A stretch of DNA of 64,000 bases, taken from the NCBI GenBank assembly GCA_036365145.1, contig JAEOAD010002279.1, positions 120,001 to 184,000 on the forward strand, given 5' to 3'. Position numbers and translations under genes: made by a program. Numbering within the stretch: the first letter of the stretch is position 1; every line of letters begins with the position of its first letter. The DNA comes from Orientallactaga sibirica. Its lineage: Eukaryota > Chordata > Mammalia > Rodentia > Dipodidae. The notes under the pieces are model-generated. The model was not told the origin of the DNA, did no database searches, and worked only from the letters and a program-made list of their open reading frames with translations. This document shows, one piece after another, positions 21,205 to 31,995 of the stretch.

Positions 21205-21290
21205 GGGCTGAGTGGGTAGGTCAGGGTACTACACGTGCCAGGCATGTGGAAGCCCTGGGTTCGGTCCCCCAGCACCAAAGCAAACAGAGA
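21205..21290 (+). mobile_element. ID-type SINE
   Basis: 'gggctgagtgggtaggtcag', 'gccctgggttcggtccccca' and 'gcaccaaagcaaa' are the ID/BC1-like order with a B-box (ggttcggtccc). Confidence 0.75.
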
Positions 21291-21298
21291 GTAAGTTA

Positions 21299-21444
21299 AA
21301 GAGATGCATTAATACGAAAAGTGACACAAGGGTGCAATGCCGCACTTGCCCACAAGGGGCGCATGCATCTGGATTTCATTCACAGCAGCTGAGAGACTGC
21401 TGGCGCGCCCATTCTCTATCTGTCTCCCTCTCCCTCTCTCTCTG

Positions 21445-21495
<51 letters not shown>

Positions 21496-21566
21496 AAAAT
21501 TTTTTTAAATTTTAAAAAAATAAAAAAATTTAAAAAATTTTAAAAAAGAGATGCATTAATACGAAC
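21299..21566 (+). mobile_element. 5'-truncated SINE-T2 with exact TSD
   Basis: 'agagatgcattaatacgaa' occurs exactly at 21299-21317 and again from 21547. The element starts mid-body ('aagtgacacaagggtgcaat') and ends in CT repeats plus an A/T-rich tail, showing 5' truncation at integration. Confidence 0.92.
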
Positions 21567-21850
21567 CATTATTTAGCAGTGAAATGGTAAATATGTTAGC
21601 AACAACAACAAAAAAAGCTGATTATGAGCTTCCCTTTAGAAGCAGAAACATCCCTTATTCACTCAAGGGTTGCATACAACTTATGGTATTTTCGATGAGA
21701 TTGGGTGTGTTCAGGGCAGCATGACTATAGGTAATATCTGTTATTTTCTGCTTTGTTTCCAAAAACATTTTCATTTATTGGAGAGAGGAAGGGAGGGAAA
21801 GAAAGAGATGAGCTCCCAGGGTCTCTTGCCTTGCAAATGAAGTTTGGATG
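21567..21850. other. Unclassified interval
   Basis: No gene or clear repeat beyond a short 'ttattggagagaggaaggga' SINE-T-like remnant. Confidence 0.4.
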
Positions 21851-22140
21851 TGCATGCACCATTTTTTTTTTTTGGAGAGAGACACAGAGAGAGACAGAGA
21901 GGGAGAGAGGGAGAGGAAGACAGAGATGGGCGTGCCAGCAGTGTCTCAGCTGCTGTGAACGAAATCCAGATGCGTGCGCCCCCTTGTGGGCAAGTGCGGC
22001 ATTGCACCCTTGCGTCACTTTGCATCTGGCTAAACGTGGGACCTGGAGATTGGAACCGCTGGAGATTGGAACCAGGTTCTTAGGCTTAGCAGGCAGGCGC
22101 CTTAACCCCTAAGCCATCTCTCCAGCCCTGCATGCACCAC
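21851..22140 (-). mobile_element. SINE-T2 with TSD
   Basis: Element 21862-22128; target tgcatgcacca on both sides (21851, 22129). Carries the doubled 'gagattggaacc'. Confidence 0.93.
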
Positions 22141-22225
22141 TTTCTGCATACTTTACTTGTGTATCTGGGAATTGAACCTGGGATGGCAAAGCAAACACCT
22201 TTAAGTGCTGAGCCATCTCCCCAGC

Positions 22226-22629
22226 ACTTCTTTACTTTTTTTTTTTTTTTTCCAGGTAGGGTCTCTCTCTAGCTCAGGCTTACTTGGAATTCACTATGTA
22301 GTCTCAGGGTGGCCTCGAACTCACAGCAATCCTCCCACCTCTGTCTCCCGAGTGCTGAGATTAAAGGCGTGCATCACCACACCCAGCTTCTTTACTTTTT
22401 TTTTTTATTTTTGTTTATTTTTTTGAGAGTAACAGACAGAGAGAGAAAGAGGCAGATAGCTAGACAGAGAATGGGCACACCAGGGCCTCCAACTATTGCA
22501 AACGAACTCCACATGCATGTGCCACCTTGTGCATCTGGCTTATGTGGGTCCTGGTGAATCAAGCCTCGAACCGGGGTCCTTAGGCTTCATAGGCAAGTGC
22601 TTAACCGCTAAGTCATCTCTCCAGGCCCT
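22226..22629 (-). mobile_element. SINE-B1 (22240-22387) followed by SINE-T (22400-22628)
   Basis: 'cttctttactttttttt' precedes the B1 and recurs exactly at 22387, giving the B1 TSD. The SINE-T lies in its downstream A tail. Confidence 0.9.
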
Positions 22630-22744
22630 TATTTAGTTTTAATACAATGAAGTTTAAACTTTGGGATGACTGGACTTACAGAGGGATTGCAGTGATGGGG
22701 TTTCCTTCCTTCCCAGGTTTTTCTGTTGTCTCACATCAGGAACT

Positions 22745-22885
22745 GGGCCAGAGAGATGCGCAGTGGTTAGGTGCACTTCCTGTGCAAGCCTGAGGGCCTT
22801 TGGGGTACTGAAATTACCAAAGTTTGAATGTCAAAACCCCACATAAACTGCTGGGCGTGGCCATGTGCACCTGTAACACTGAAAT
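22745..22885 (+). mobile_element. B4-type (ID-B1 fusion) SINE, decayed
   Basis: 'gggccagagagatgcgcagt', 'gtgcaagcctgagggc', then 'acataaactgctgggcgtgg', 'atgtgcacctgtaac': ID head fused to a B1 body, as in rodent B4/RSINE. Confidence 0.6.
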
Positions 22886-23348
22886 GTAATGACTTTACTT
22901 GAAACCAGAGGGAACTGAAGGGTTAATGACTATTCCAGAAGCTGGGAGGTCTTGGGAACATCAGAGGCGTTCCATCCCAGACAAGTCTGACAACTCCCCT
23001 GATTGAAGGAACTGAAACCATCTGGGGCATCCTCCTTAGACGATCTTGCTGAAAAAGCTTACTCTGAGCAAGGACACAAAGAGCTACAGTTCCTTATCCA
23101 CTCCCCTTGGACCTACACCTGGTCCAGTCTGTTTTCCTCAGGATCTGCCTTATCAGCTTGAACTCCAGCCTGGCTCAGCACTTCAGCCCCCATCCCACGG
23201 GAACGTTGCAGCCCCTCGCTGTGCTTCACTAAACAGACTCTGTCCACTGAAATCAAGTCCAGTGTTTTTCTTTTGCTTTTTGCTTTTCTCTTTCACTTTC
23301 CAGTCTCACAATGAGGAACAGAGACCAGGGAATTGCCCTGGGCACACA
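22886..23348. other. Unclassified, possible old ERV LTR
   Basis: The 3' end ('gcttcactaaacagactctg', 'aaatcaagtccagtgttttt') is reminiscent of an LTR U5, but I see no paired ends or target duplication. The 113-codon frame at 23046-23387 has no domain. Confidence 0.35.
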
Positions 23349-23628
23349 AAAAAACAGCAAGCTTTAGGGGATGGAGAGATGGCTTAGCAGTTAAAGTGTC
23401 TGCCTGCCAAGTCTAAGAACGCCCATTTGATTCTCCAGGTCCCACGTTTAGCCAGACACAAAATGTGATGCAAGGGTGCAATGCCACGCTTGGCCACAAG
23501 GGGCGTATGCATCTGGAGTTTGTTCACAGAGGCTGAGAGGCTGCTGGCATGCCCATTCTCTCTCTCTCTCTGCCTCTTCCTGTCTCTCTGTCTCTGTCTC
23601 TCTCAATAAATTAAAAAAACAGCAAGCT
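23349..23628 (+). mobile_element. SINE-T2 with TSD
   Basis: Target 'aaaaaacagcaagct' exact on both sides (about 23349 and 23612). B box decayed to 'atttgattctcc'. Confidence 0.93.
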
Positions 23629-24239
23629 CTGATATCAATAAGAAACCCTTGCTTAAATAAAAATGTGCACAAGAGCAATGGAGCAAGGCACCTGGTGTTC
23701 TGCTCCCAGTACTACAGCTGAGCACCCCAGCCCACCCCCCTCACTACATACAGGCGAGCACTCCCTCCCCCACTGCAGGTGAGCACATGAGATGCCGCAA
23801 GGGACATACATGTGCTTATACCACACTGCACCCCTACCGCGCCTCCCACAAAAAGATAGACCGAGAAATTAACGATTGGGTGTCTGTCAACGCTGACTCA
23901 ACATCTCACCAGTTGCTCACTGACGACCTTTTATACTCCAGGAGCCAACGAGGCACAGCTGAATTTGAAGTGAAACAAAGTCTTGGGCTTGGTGGAAGTG
24001 TGTATCCTCAAGTGGTAAAGTTTTAGGAGGGCAGTATGCTTATGGGATACCTACTGGAGTGGGTCTGGAAAAGTCCTTGGTGGACCTGTCAGATGCATAC
24101 AGCGAGGGTCAGGCAGTTATACATTGGTGTCTAGGGGGATGAGGGGACCCAAGCTCCCACCATAGTCACTGGGGGGTGGATCAGAATCAGTGGGGGCTCA
24201 GAGCATTTATTTCCACAGTGTGAGTCCATCTTTCAGTGG
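23629..24239. other. 600 bp of unique sequence, no gene seen
   Basis: A 79-codon frame at 23787-24026 is unremarkable. Locally repeated 'gtgagca' and 'cccc' runs only. Confidence 0.45.
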
Positions 24240-24460
24240 TTTTTTTTTTCTTTTTGGAGAGAGACACAGAGAGAGAGGGAGAGGGAGACAGACAGAGATG
24301 GGCACGCCAGCAGTCTCTCAGCTGCTGTGAATGAAATCCATATGCGTGCGCCCTCTTGTGGTCAAGTGCAGCATTGCGCCCTTGCCTCACTTTTGCATCT
24401 GGCTAAATGTGGGCTTAGGAGGCAGGTGCCTTAACCGCTAAGCCATTTCTCCAGCCCTTT
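24240..24460 (-). mobile_element. SINE-T2
   Basis: Target 'tttcagtggttttt'/'tttcattgggtttt' flanks it; part of the head is deleted ('aaatgtgggcttaggaggc'). Confidence 0.9.
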
Positions 24461-24676
24461 CATTGGGTTTTTGATCTAAGATGGACTTCAAAGACTTTTC
24501 CTCACATGTTCTTTTGTGACTCTTTGGACAAACATTACATCATATCTGTTGAATGTGAGGCTCTCTGCTGCCTGCTTTATTGTGTTATCTCCTGGAATTC
24601 TCAAAACAAGGACTCTCATTTCAAAGATCTCTGTTCCCATTTGAAAGCGCAAAAAAAAAAAAAAAAAAAAAAAAGA

Positions 24677-24945
24677 AGGTGAGATCAACAAAATGAACTG
24701 GTACCATATAAACCTTGATCCTTGGAGATAGACTAAAAGATTTAACCCTCAAAAGGAGTGAGGGGAGGGGAGCGCCTAGAAAGAAGGGCCCTTCGCAAAA
24801 CCCTCAAAATAGAAGAAAAAGATGATGAAGAATGGGCCCTGGAATGGGGAGGGAAGGAAATATCAGGGGTTTTTTTTGAATGTAAGTATAAAAGTCAATA
24901 AAAAACAATAATTCAAACAAACAAACAAACAAACAAAAAACCAAA
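24677..24945 (+). mobile_element. L1 3' end with A/CAAA tail
   Basis: 'gtgagatcaacaaaatgaac' ... 'aatggggagggaaggaaata' ... 'aaaagtcaataaaaaacaat' then (CAAA)n fits a 5'-truncated L1 3' UTR. A minus-strand 186-codon frame over it (24804-25364) is not a gene. Confidence 0.55.
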
Positions 24946-24955
24946 ATGTTTTTGT

Positions 24956-26182
24956 CTCTGGCCTGTAACTCCCAGGACCGGAAATCAGTCGCTACCCACA
25001 ATGAGCTGTTGATTGGAGAGACCAACGAGGTGCCCAAATCAAGGCAGTTTCCTGTCAAAGTGCTTGATTCCCTGCCTGAGGCAAAAGGTGAGACTCTATT
25101 GCTGAATTCACCATATGCTGCTGACACAGAGCATGGAGAGACCTGGCTGGAATCAGGAAGAAAGCCAGTTTCTAGACAGTTCGCCTGTCTGGTGCTGGAA
25201 AGTGCTACATGAGCCACAGGGGGAAGTGGCCAGCAATGGTCTGAGCAACCAGAGCAAACATCCTGACACGATGTACCCTCCAGTGCAATAGTGGCACACA
25301 GCCTTGGTGGTAACCAATAGCTTTCTAATTGGCTAAGACATCTGCTCACTGCAAAGGAAGCCATATCTGGAATTGGGAACCAGGTCAGAATCCTGTGGAG
25401 ACAAAGATTATATTCTCCAGTGTCAAACTCTCACTAGTCTTTGGCTAAAAGAAGGGTTGCAGACATCAAATTCTCCCTAAATTAATAATGCTTATCCCAT
25501 TTAAACTATGCTGACTTCACTCTCCATTGGAGAATCTGTTCTTCTTTTTCAGAGGGTAGTGAGACCTGAGGAGATAAACCGCCCCTCGCCCTTCAGCCAA
25601 GCCACAGCTGAAACCACAGAGGAATTGGGGAGATGAGCAAGAGAGCTGCCTCCATGCTGAACCTAATAATCAGTGCCAGGGTGAAGGAGACAGACCCTGA
25701 GGACACTCAACACCTTCCAAAGCAGAGCTCCAGAGGCTCCTAAGAGCTCATCACTGACGTAGACTTAAAAGTCACCCACCCAACCTTGAGATGATTCAGA
25801 GGGCACCATGGTGCTGAGAAGTGACAGAGGAGTGCTCAGCACTGAAACATCTCTATCACACCTTCCAAGGCTCAGGGTCCATTGCAAAAGAGGAGGTGGA
25901 AAGAATGTGAGAGCCAAAGGAAGGGTGGGACTCCTTACAATGTGCTCCTCCAGACACAAAATGCCCTGGATATCCATGACCTCACAGTGCCTGACACTAC
26001 CTACCCAAGACCATCATAATAGGTTGAAAAGGTGATGACATCAAACTGAAAAGAGAGACTGATTGAGAGGGGGAGGGGATATGATGGAGAGTGAAGTTTC
26101 AAAGGGGAAAGTGGGGGGAGGGAAGGAAGTACCATTGTCTACAATTAAAGAAGTTGTCAATAATAAAAAAAAAAACAAAAAA
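24956..26182 (+). mobile_element. Rodent L1 3' UTR, long copy
   Basis: 'gcaatagtggcacacagcct', 'tggtaaccaatagctttcta', 'attggctaagacatctgctc' and later 'ttccaaggctcagggtccat' are ordered as in rodent L1 3' UTRs. It ends 'gaagttgtcaataataa' plus A tail at 26163-26182. It is the sense-strand counterpart of the blocks at 7775-8450 and 9165-9645. Confidence 0.75.
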
Positions 26183-26186
26183 CTCA

Positions 26187-26338
26187 GCCGGGCGTGGTGG
26201 CGCACGCCTTTAATCCCAGCACTCGGGAGGCAGAGGTAGGAGAATCGCCGTGAGTTCAAGGCCACCCTGAGATTACATAGTTAATTCCAGGTCAGCCTAG
26301 GCCAGAGTGAGATCCTACCTCGAAAAACCAAAAAAAAA
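26187..26338 (+). mobile_element. SINE-B1, well preserved
   Basis: 'gccgggcgtggtggcgcacg' start and 'ccctacctcgaaaaacc'-type end ('gatcctacctcgaaaaacc'); one of the least mutated B1 copies here. Its 5' half keeps a B1 pol III A-box region (gtggtggcgca). Confidence 0.93.
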
Positions 26339-26344
26339 AAAAAA

Positions 26345-26642
26345 CCTCACTCACCCACTATGGCTCAGGGGATTTTGCGTGCGGAAGAGGGGGCGGAGAG
26401 ATTGTAAGAGCCACAGGTTGAGACATTATGCCCAGAGGCATTCCTTCTCCCCCCCCCCCCGCCAAATAGCTGACTGCTGCTCCCGCAATGCATAACCCAC
26501 AACCCCATGGGGAATACCTGCAACCCCACTGAGGAGGGTCCCCAATGGAATGGGGGCAGGGATGAGGGGAAAAATAGGTAGCCACATGTGATATATCCAT
26601 AAGAAATATGTTGTTAATTATAATAATAATAAAAGGAAAAAT
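26345..26642 (+). mobile_element. L1 3' end, second copy
   Basis: 'gagattgtaagagccacagg', 'acaaccccatggggaatacc' and 'atgttgttaattataataat' match the terminal part of rodent L1 3' UTRs. Confidence 0.7.
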
Positions 26643-26846
26643 TGAGCCGGGCGTGGTGGCGCACACCTTTAATCCCAGCACTTGGGAGGCAGAGGTAGGA
26701 GGATCGCTGTGAGTTCGAGGCCACCCTGAGAATACAGAGTGAACTCCAGGTCAGCCTGAACTAGAGTGAGACCCTACCTTGAAAGAAAAAAAAAAAAAAA
26801 AAAAAAAAAAGAAAAAAATAAATAAATAAAATAAAAGGAAAAATTA
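26628..26846 (+). mobile_element. SINE-B1 with TSD
   Basis: B1 26646-26805 between 'aataaaaggaaaaatt' copies (26627 and 26829). Confidence 0.93.
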
Positions 26847-26871
26847 ATAAATTTTTAAAAATATCAGAGAG

Positions 26872-26965
26872 ACCCAGGTGATTTGTTCACGGACACACAG
26901 CTTGCCAGTGGCAGAGAAAAGATTAAAACCCAGGCTTTGCTGGCCTCTTCTTATTTTCTACCCTA
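26872..26965 (-). mobile_element. MIR
   Basis: 'cacggacacacagcttgcca' and 'aaaacccaggctttgctgg' match antisense MIR ('ttgcccaaggtcacacagct', 'gaacccaggtctg'). Confidence 0.55.
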
Positions 26966-27319
26966 AGTTATACTCCTTCAATAAACGGGTCTTTGGCATT
27001 TGGCATCAAAGGGGGAGACGTGATATTCCGCAGAGCGTGTGGCACTTCCTCGGGAGGGGTACGAGGGAGGGCTTTGGGTATATGTGCTGCCAGCTTGGTT
27101 GGGGGCTGATGCTACAAGTGGCAGTTGCAAACTTCCTGGCTCTGTCCCCTCCATTGAGCAATCAGCAGGAAGCTTGTGTGGGCCCTTGGTTAAAAGGAAC
27201 CTTCTGGAAACAACAACAGTCACTGAATGAGCTGGAATCAACAGGCTCCAGATCTGTCCAGGTGGTTCCCTTGGTTTAGTGTCTTAGGCAAGATGTTTGA
27301 GAAACCTCCAGCTTACCTT
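26966..27319. other. Unique sequence, no gene seen
   Basis: The 133-codon plus-strand frame at 26878-27279 begins in the MIR and has no domain; minus-strand frames overlap it equally well. Confidence 0.45.
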
Positions 27320-27328
27320 TGGGGTTAA

Positions 27329-27387
<59 letters not shown>
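27329..27387. repeat. (CT)n(CA)n microsatellite
   Basis: Compound dinucleotide tract switching from CT to CA at about 27355. Confidence 0.97.
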
Positions 27388-27391
<4 letters not shown>

Positions 27392-28061
27392 CAACTAGGA
27401 AACAAAACTGTAGTCTACCCTATTAAAACTGCTGTAACTCCTTCCTTCTAGGAGCTATCTGATTTTGTTCTCCTTCACTGAGAAACAGGGACACAGAAGA
27501 GTGACTTAAATGCCAAAGAAGCGCTCCAGACATTCCTCCTTCTCCCTTTTCCCTCGGTCCCCTTCATGTGACAGGTTGCCCTCAATTACTCTCTCTGGGG
27601 GGAGTCCCTGTCAGAAAAAGCATGGAGCCAACCATCTGTTACCAACTCCAGTGAGCAATTGAATTTCCTCGTGTCCCCAATGAGAAGGATTTTGTGACAA
27701 CATAAATTCCTGTTGGTCTTGGTTAATCAGAAGTGTGCCATCCAAGGGGGTGGAGACGCTGAAAGGAGGGACGCCCACTGGCTGGGCCACCGGGAGGGCA
27801 CCGTGCATGGGAGAGAAGTGAAGGATGTCAGGGAATCTTCCTTAGCCATCGTCTGATGTGACAGGGAGGAAGAAGAGTGTCTCTGGTGAACTGGGACTTG
27901 CACCAAGAGCCCCCGTTCCCAGTCTGCCTTTTTCCAGCACGACCCGGGTACCACGGATGGCGTGAACACGTATCCGTGGGTTGAATCTGCAGAGGTGGGA
28001 CTCTGCTCACGGTGGCAATGACAACCAGGAGAAGAGCTTTGCTTTGTGTGACCAGCTCTTA
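27388..28061. other. 670 bp of unique sequence, no gene seen
   Basis: Minus-strand frame 27727-28113 (128 codons) covers unique DNA and a MIR and has no recognised domain. Confidence 0.45.
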
Positions 28062-28160
28062 TATAGGGGTCCTGGAGCCACACTGCTTGGGGTTCAAATC
28101 CCTGCTCTTCCACTTCATAGCTGTGTGACCTTGGGCAAATTTCCTGATGGCTGGGACTGA
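28062..28160 (+). mobile_element. MIR, clear
   Basis: 'ggggttcaaatccctgctct' and 'tagctgtgtgaccttgggca' are near-consensus MIR core. Confidence 0.9.
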
Positions 28161-28580
28161 GAGCACACGTGTTCAGTCCTTACTTCCTATTCCTGCAGAC
28201 CCCCCAGTATTTCTAGCGAGTTCTGCTCGCCTTTCTGTGAGCACATAAAGCTTTTGTGGAGGGCTGTCCTTGGGCCTCGAGAACCCCTTTGTTTGTTCAC
28301 TGCAGGCCCAGTCTCCTGGGGACAGTCAAGGACCGATGGATAAGGGCATCACTGTCCCAGGTCCCTGAGCCCTGGGCTGCAATCATTCCCAGTCATGTGT
28401 TTCTCACACTTGTCAGAGCTCCCCTGAAGTGATCCTGATAGCAGCTGGTTTAATACTGTGGTCACTGGCTTCTTCTCCCTTCCCAGTGGTGGCTGCGTTC
28501 TTTGACCTCTCCACAAACTGTCTGTACGCGAAGTCCTCTCTGCAGGCTCTGCCTCTGCCCTGCCCTCAGACATGATGATG
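28161..28580. other. Unique sequence, no gene seen
   Basis: No repeat recognised. Confidence 0.4.
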
Positions 28581-28905
28581 GGGCTGGAGAGATGGTGTAG
28601 CGGTTAAGGCACTTGCCTGCGAAGCCTAAGAATGTCTGCTCAAATCCTCCACGTCTCACGTGATAGCCAGATGCAAAGGGGTCCCTGGTGCGGCCATTCT
28701 CTCTTTCCTCCCCCTCTCTCTTTCTTTGCAAATAAATAAATAAAAATAAAGGAATTTATTTTTTTTTAAAGTGTCGAAAGCATGCAATGTCACATGTGAC
28801 ACAAGGGGGTGCACACGGGGAGTTCGTTCACAGGGGCTGAAAGGCCTTGGTGTGCCCATTCTCTCTCTTTCTCTCAAAAATTAAATAATAATAATAAAAA
28901 TTAAA
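28581..28905 (+). mobile_element. SINE-T (28581-28745) and a 5'-truncated SINE-T (28778-28905)
   Basis: The first lacks most of its middle ('gatgcaaaggggtccctggt'). The second begins mid-body ('acatgtgacacaagggggtg'). Confidence 0.85.
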
Positions 28906-28906
28906 A

Positions 28907-29142
28907 AAATGTGGCAATGGGGCTGGAGAGATGGCTTAGCAGCTAAGGTGCCTGCCTGCCTAGCCTAAGAACGCCCATTCAAATCTCCAGGTCCCATGTT
29001 TAGCCAGATTGTAAAGTGAAGCAAGTATGCAATGCTGCACTTGCCCACAAGGGGGCGCACACATCTGGAATGTGTTCACAGTAGCTGAGAGGCTGCTGGC
29101 GTGCCCATTCTCTCTCTCTCTGCCTCTCTCTCTCTCTCTCAA

Positions 29143-29183
<41 letters not shown>

Positions 29184-29210
29184 TAATAATAATAATAAAA
29201 TGTGACAATG
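28907..29210 (+). mobile_element. SINE-T2 with (AAT)n tail
   Basis: Element 28919-29140 followed by about 60 bp of AAT repeats; target 'aaaatgtg(g/a)caatg' on both sides. Minus-strand poly-Tyr/Ile frames here are tail artefacts. Confidence 0.92.
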
Positions 29211-29224
29211 ATTGGCTTTGAATG

Positions 29225-29430
29225 CAAGAACGAGGTCTGATGCTTATTGACAATTCACTGAGTGGTATGTGTGTAGTAACTGCTTGCCTCGCTAAGCTCA
29301 GGCCACTCACACCATCACTCTGGTCAGTGCAGGCTAATCCAGACTCTGAGAAGCCGAATCTTCCCAAAGTCATGCAGCTTTGGAACCGTGGAAGCACAAC
29401 CCTATCTTTGAAGTTCACTCCTCTTTTGCC
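29225..29430 (-). mobile_element. MIR, decayed
   Basis: 'cccaaagtcatgcagctttg' and 'aaccgtggaagcacaacc' match the antisense MIR order. Confidence 0.5.
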
Positions 29431-30279
29431 TCTGTCAAGTTTTCCTCCATACTTCCATTGTGGGTCAAGCCCCATCCCCGTTGTCCTCCCACAACCTTCA
29501 TCACAGATCTGACCCCAGTGTTCAAACAGCCCCTTTTCTTCTTGTACTTTTCCCAGAGGTCATGCGCTCTCTGAAGCCTGTGACATCGCTGGAGCATCTC
29601 TGAGATCAGCCTGTGGCCTGGTGTACAGAAGGTGAGTGAGGATTAAACACAGCGAATCACCCTTTCTCCAGCTTTACCTGACTTGTTTTCAATTACCAAA
29701 GATTAGCAGAAGTCCCCCCAAAATAGATACTAAATTCCAGAAGAAACATTTTGTAAGTTTAAATTGCGCAGCCTCTCCTGGAACATAAAGTCACCCCTTT
29801 GTCCAGGGTGTCCACGCTGTAGGCAGTACCTTCCCATCAGTCCTCACTTACTCATTGTCTCATTTATCTTAACTAGTACCATATAACAGTGGGGTGCAGG
29901 GCAGGAGACACAGCTCCTGGCTGCCAGAGACCTCCGTCCAGCAGGCTTGACTCCGCTGCGGGAGAGGATTTCAGGATGAGCCAGTATGAAGCAGGGTTGG
30001 AGCTTATTAGGAAGAGATTTCTGCATAGACTTAAGCACGGGGTCAATAGAAAGAGAAGCACTTAGGGAATGGCTGAGACTCACCCAAGCCTGGGTTGAGC
30101 TTCTCAAGATAGTCACGCTGCGTTGGACCAGAACCGGGACTGAGACCAACCGAGGCGGCCTGGAAAGGAAAGGTGAAAAGATGACCTCTTAGTACACATT
30201 GCCCTTGATTCAGTCAGAGGGAGGGACACAAAAGGACAATAGCCCCTCTCTGTAGGGCTGGGAGATTGCTATGACCAGA
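29431..30279. other. 850 bp of unique sequence, no gene seen
   Basis: Frames up to 101 codons lack domains. Blocks from here ('tttctccagctttacctgac' at 29663, 'tgcagggcaggag' at 29895) recur inside SINEs at 31.9-32.2 kb; see findings. Confidence 0.5.
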
Positions 30280-30282
30280 TTT

Positions 30283-30313
<31 letters not shown>

Positions 30314-30486
30314 CTGAGCATGGCAAGGTCTTCAGCCACTTCAAACAAACTTCAGACTCATGCACCACCTTGTGCATGTGGCTTGCGTGGGACCTGGGGA
30401 ATGGAACCTGGGTCCTTTGGCTTTGCAAGCAAGCGCCTTAACTGGCAAGCTATCTCTCCAGTCCTGGGTTGGATCTTTTAAAAATT

Positions 30487-30521
<35 letters not shown>

Positions 30522-30538
30522 TTTGAGAGAAAGAGGGG

Positions 30539-30591
<53 letters not shown>

Positions 30592-30646
30592 AATGGGCGC
30601 ACCAGGGCCTCCAGCCACTGCAAAGGAACTCCAGACTTATGCGAGA
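30280..30646 (-). mobile_element. SINE-T (30280-30464) and truncated SINE-T (30478-30646)
   Basis: The second has a 45-bp (TTTA)n and 50-bp (GA)n tail, then stops at 'actccagacttatgcg', where unique sequence begins. Confidence 0.88.
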
Positions 30647-31007
30647 GGCGGGAAGAAGCAAGCAGGGAGAACAATGGGGAAGTTGGCGGAAGTTGAAAAT
30701 TGCAACAGGGTTGAATCCTTTGGTGACTTGTTTCGCAGGAAGACCTGGTGACCGCAGTGCCTGACGTCAGGCCTGTCTCTTTAGGTCCGCAAGTCCTGTT
30801 ACTTCTGGTGAGTTATTAACCCTTCCCCCTAAAGTGTCTTCAAGATAGCCATATATAGGATTTTGGTGGTGGTGTGTAGCAAATTGCTTCAAATTGAAAT
30901 GTTCTCTCCTGAAGAGAGAAAGGAGGCTCTGATTCAGGAAGTAAAATTTGGGAGACCCAAAACTTAAAAGTCACCCAACCACGTCCCAAGGTTATGTTAA
31001 TTAGAAA

Positions 31008-31101
31008 CAGTGGCTGAGGTCCTGGTGTGCCTATTCTCTCGCTCTGTCTTGCTCTCTTTAAGAAAGAAAGAAAGAAAAGGAAGGAAGGAAGAAAGGAAGG
31101 G

Positions 31102-31152
<51 letters not shown>

Positions 31153-31155
31153 AAC
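31008..31155 (+). mobile_element. SINE-T 3' fragment with (GAAA)n/(GGAA)n tail
   Basis: 'gtggctgaggtcctggtgtg' and 'cctattctctcgctctgtct' then about 95 bp of purine repeats. Confidence 0.8.
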
Positions 31156-31270
31156 ATAAAGAAACCACCAAACCATTCCTTTCTAATAGGGGCAAGAATT
31201 TCCAGAGATTCAGGAAGTTAACAAATCTGGGAAAGGATTGCAAACCTCACCCGAATATAGAGACAAAACA

Positions 31271-31475
31271 GGGCTGGAGGAATGGCTTAGTGGTTAAGGT
31301 GCTTGCCTGCAAAGTCAAACGACCTTGGTTCGATTCCCCAGGACCCAAATAAGCCAGCTGCACAAGATGGCACATGCATCTGGAGTTCATTTGCAATGGC
31401 TGGAGGCCCTGGCGCACCTATTCTCTCTCTCTGTTTCTTTCTCTGCCTCTCTCTCTTAAAAAAAAAAAAAAAAGA
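31271..31475 (+). mobile_element. SINE-T, full length
   Basis: Complete head, body and A tail; its internal promoter boxes are listed separately. Confidence 0.93.
31283..31337 (+). promoter_or_regulatory. Intact pol III A and B boxes in a SINE-T
   Basis: A box tggcttagtgg at 31283-31293 fits TRGYNNARNGG. B box ggttcgattcc at 31327-31337 fits GGTTCGANTCC exactly. The 33-bp gap is tRNA-like and supports the tRNA origin of the family. Confidence 0.8.
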
Positions 31476-31805
31476 CAAAGTCATGGCTTGGGCAGGAACT
31501 CCCCGTCTGAGCTGCCTGTTAGGGTGCCGTGTTCTCCAGACTCTTTGAGCTGCCTTCAAGTCATGTAGTGTGGTGTGCTCAGGGCTCTGACCAGCTGAGA
31601 TGCCTGTATGTGGTGTAGTGTGCTCCAGAAACACAGCTTCCGTGAGTTGTCACCTATGCTGGGGGAGAGGGGACTTTTCAGTGATGCAGCTGCCTTTGAG
31701 GCATCTTTTGCTCTTATAAGTAACACTTCACTCTGCTATGCAAGCAACCCCAGTAAATTCACTGGTTCACCAAAAATGTGTTGTTTTTTTTTTTTTTTAA
31801 TTTTA

Positions 31806-31995
31806 TGGGCTGGAGAGATGGCTTAGCAGTAAGGCGCTTGCCTGTGAAGCCTAAGGACCCAGGTTTGATTCTCCAGGTCCCATGTAAGCCAGATGCACAT
31901 GGGGGCACATGCATCACAGTTTACAGTTCACAGTTTCTCCAGCTTTACCTGACCCATTTTCTCTTCCTCTCCCTCTTTGTCTCTAATAAATAAGT
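31806..31995 (+). mobile_element. SINE-T with foreign block in 3' half
   Basis: Normal until 'gcacatgcatc'. The expected 'tggagttcgtttgcagtggc' is replaced by 'acagttcacag' plus the 20-mer tttctccagctttacctgac, also found at 29663-29682. The normal 'ctctccctctttgtctct' tail then resumes. Confidence 0.85.

Noticed and set aside
22886..23348. Named ERV LTR
   Set aside because: The U5-like end is suggestive only; no matching TG...CA ends or target duplication were found.
24804..25364. 186-codon minus-strand gene
   Set aside because: It runs antisense across two L1 3' UTR segments and a CAAA tail, with no domain.
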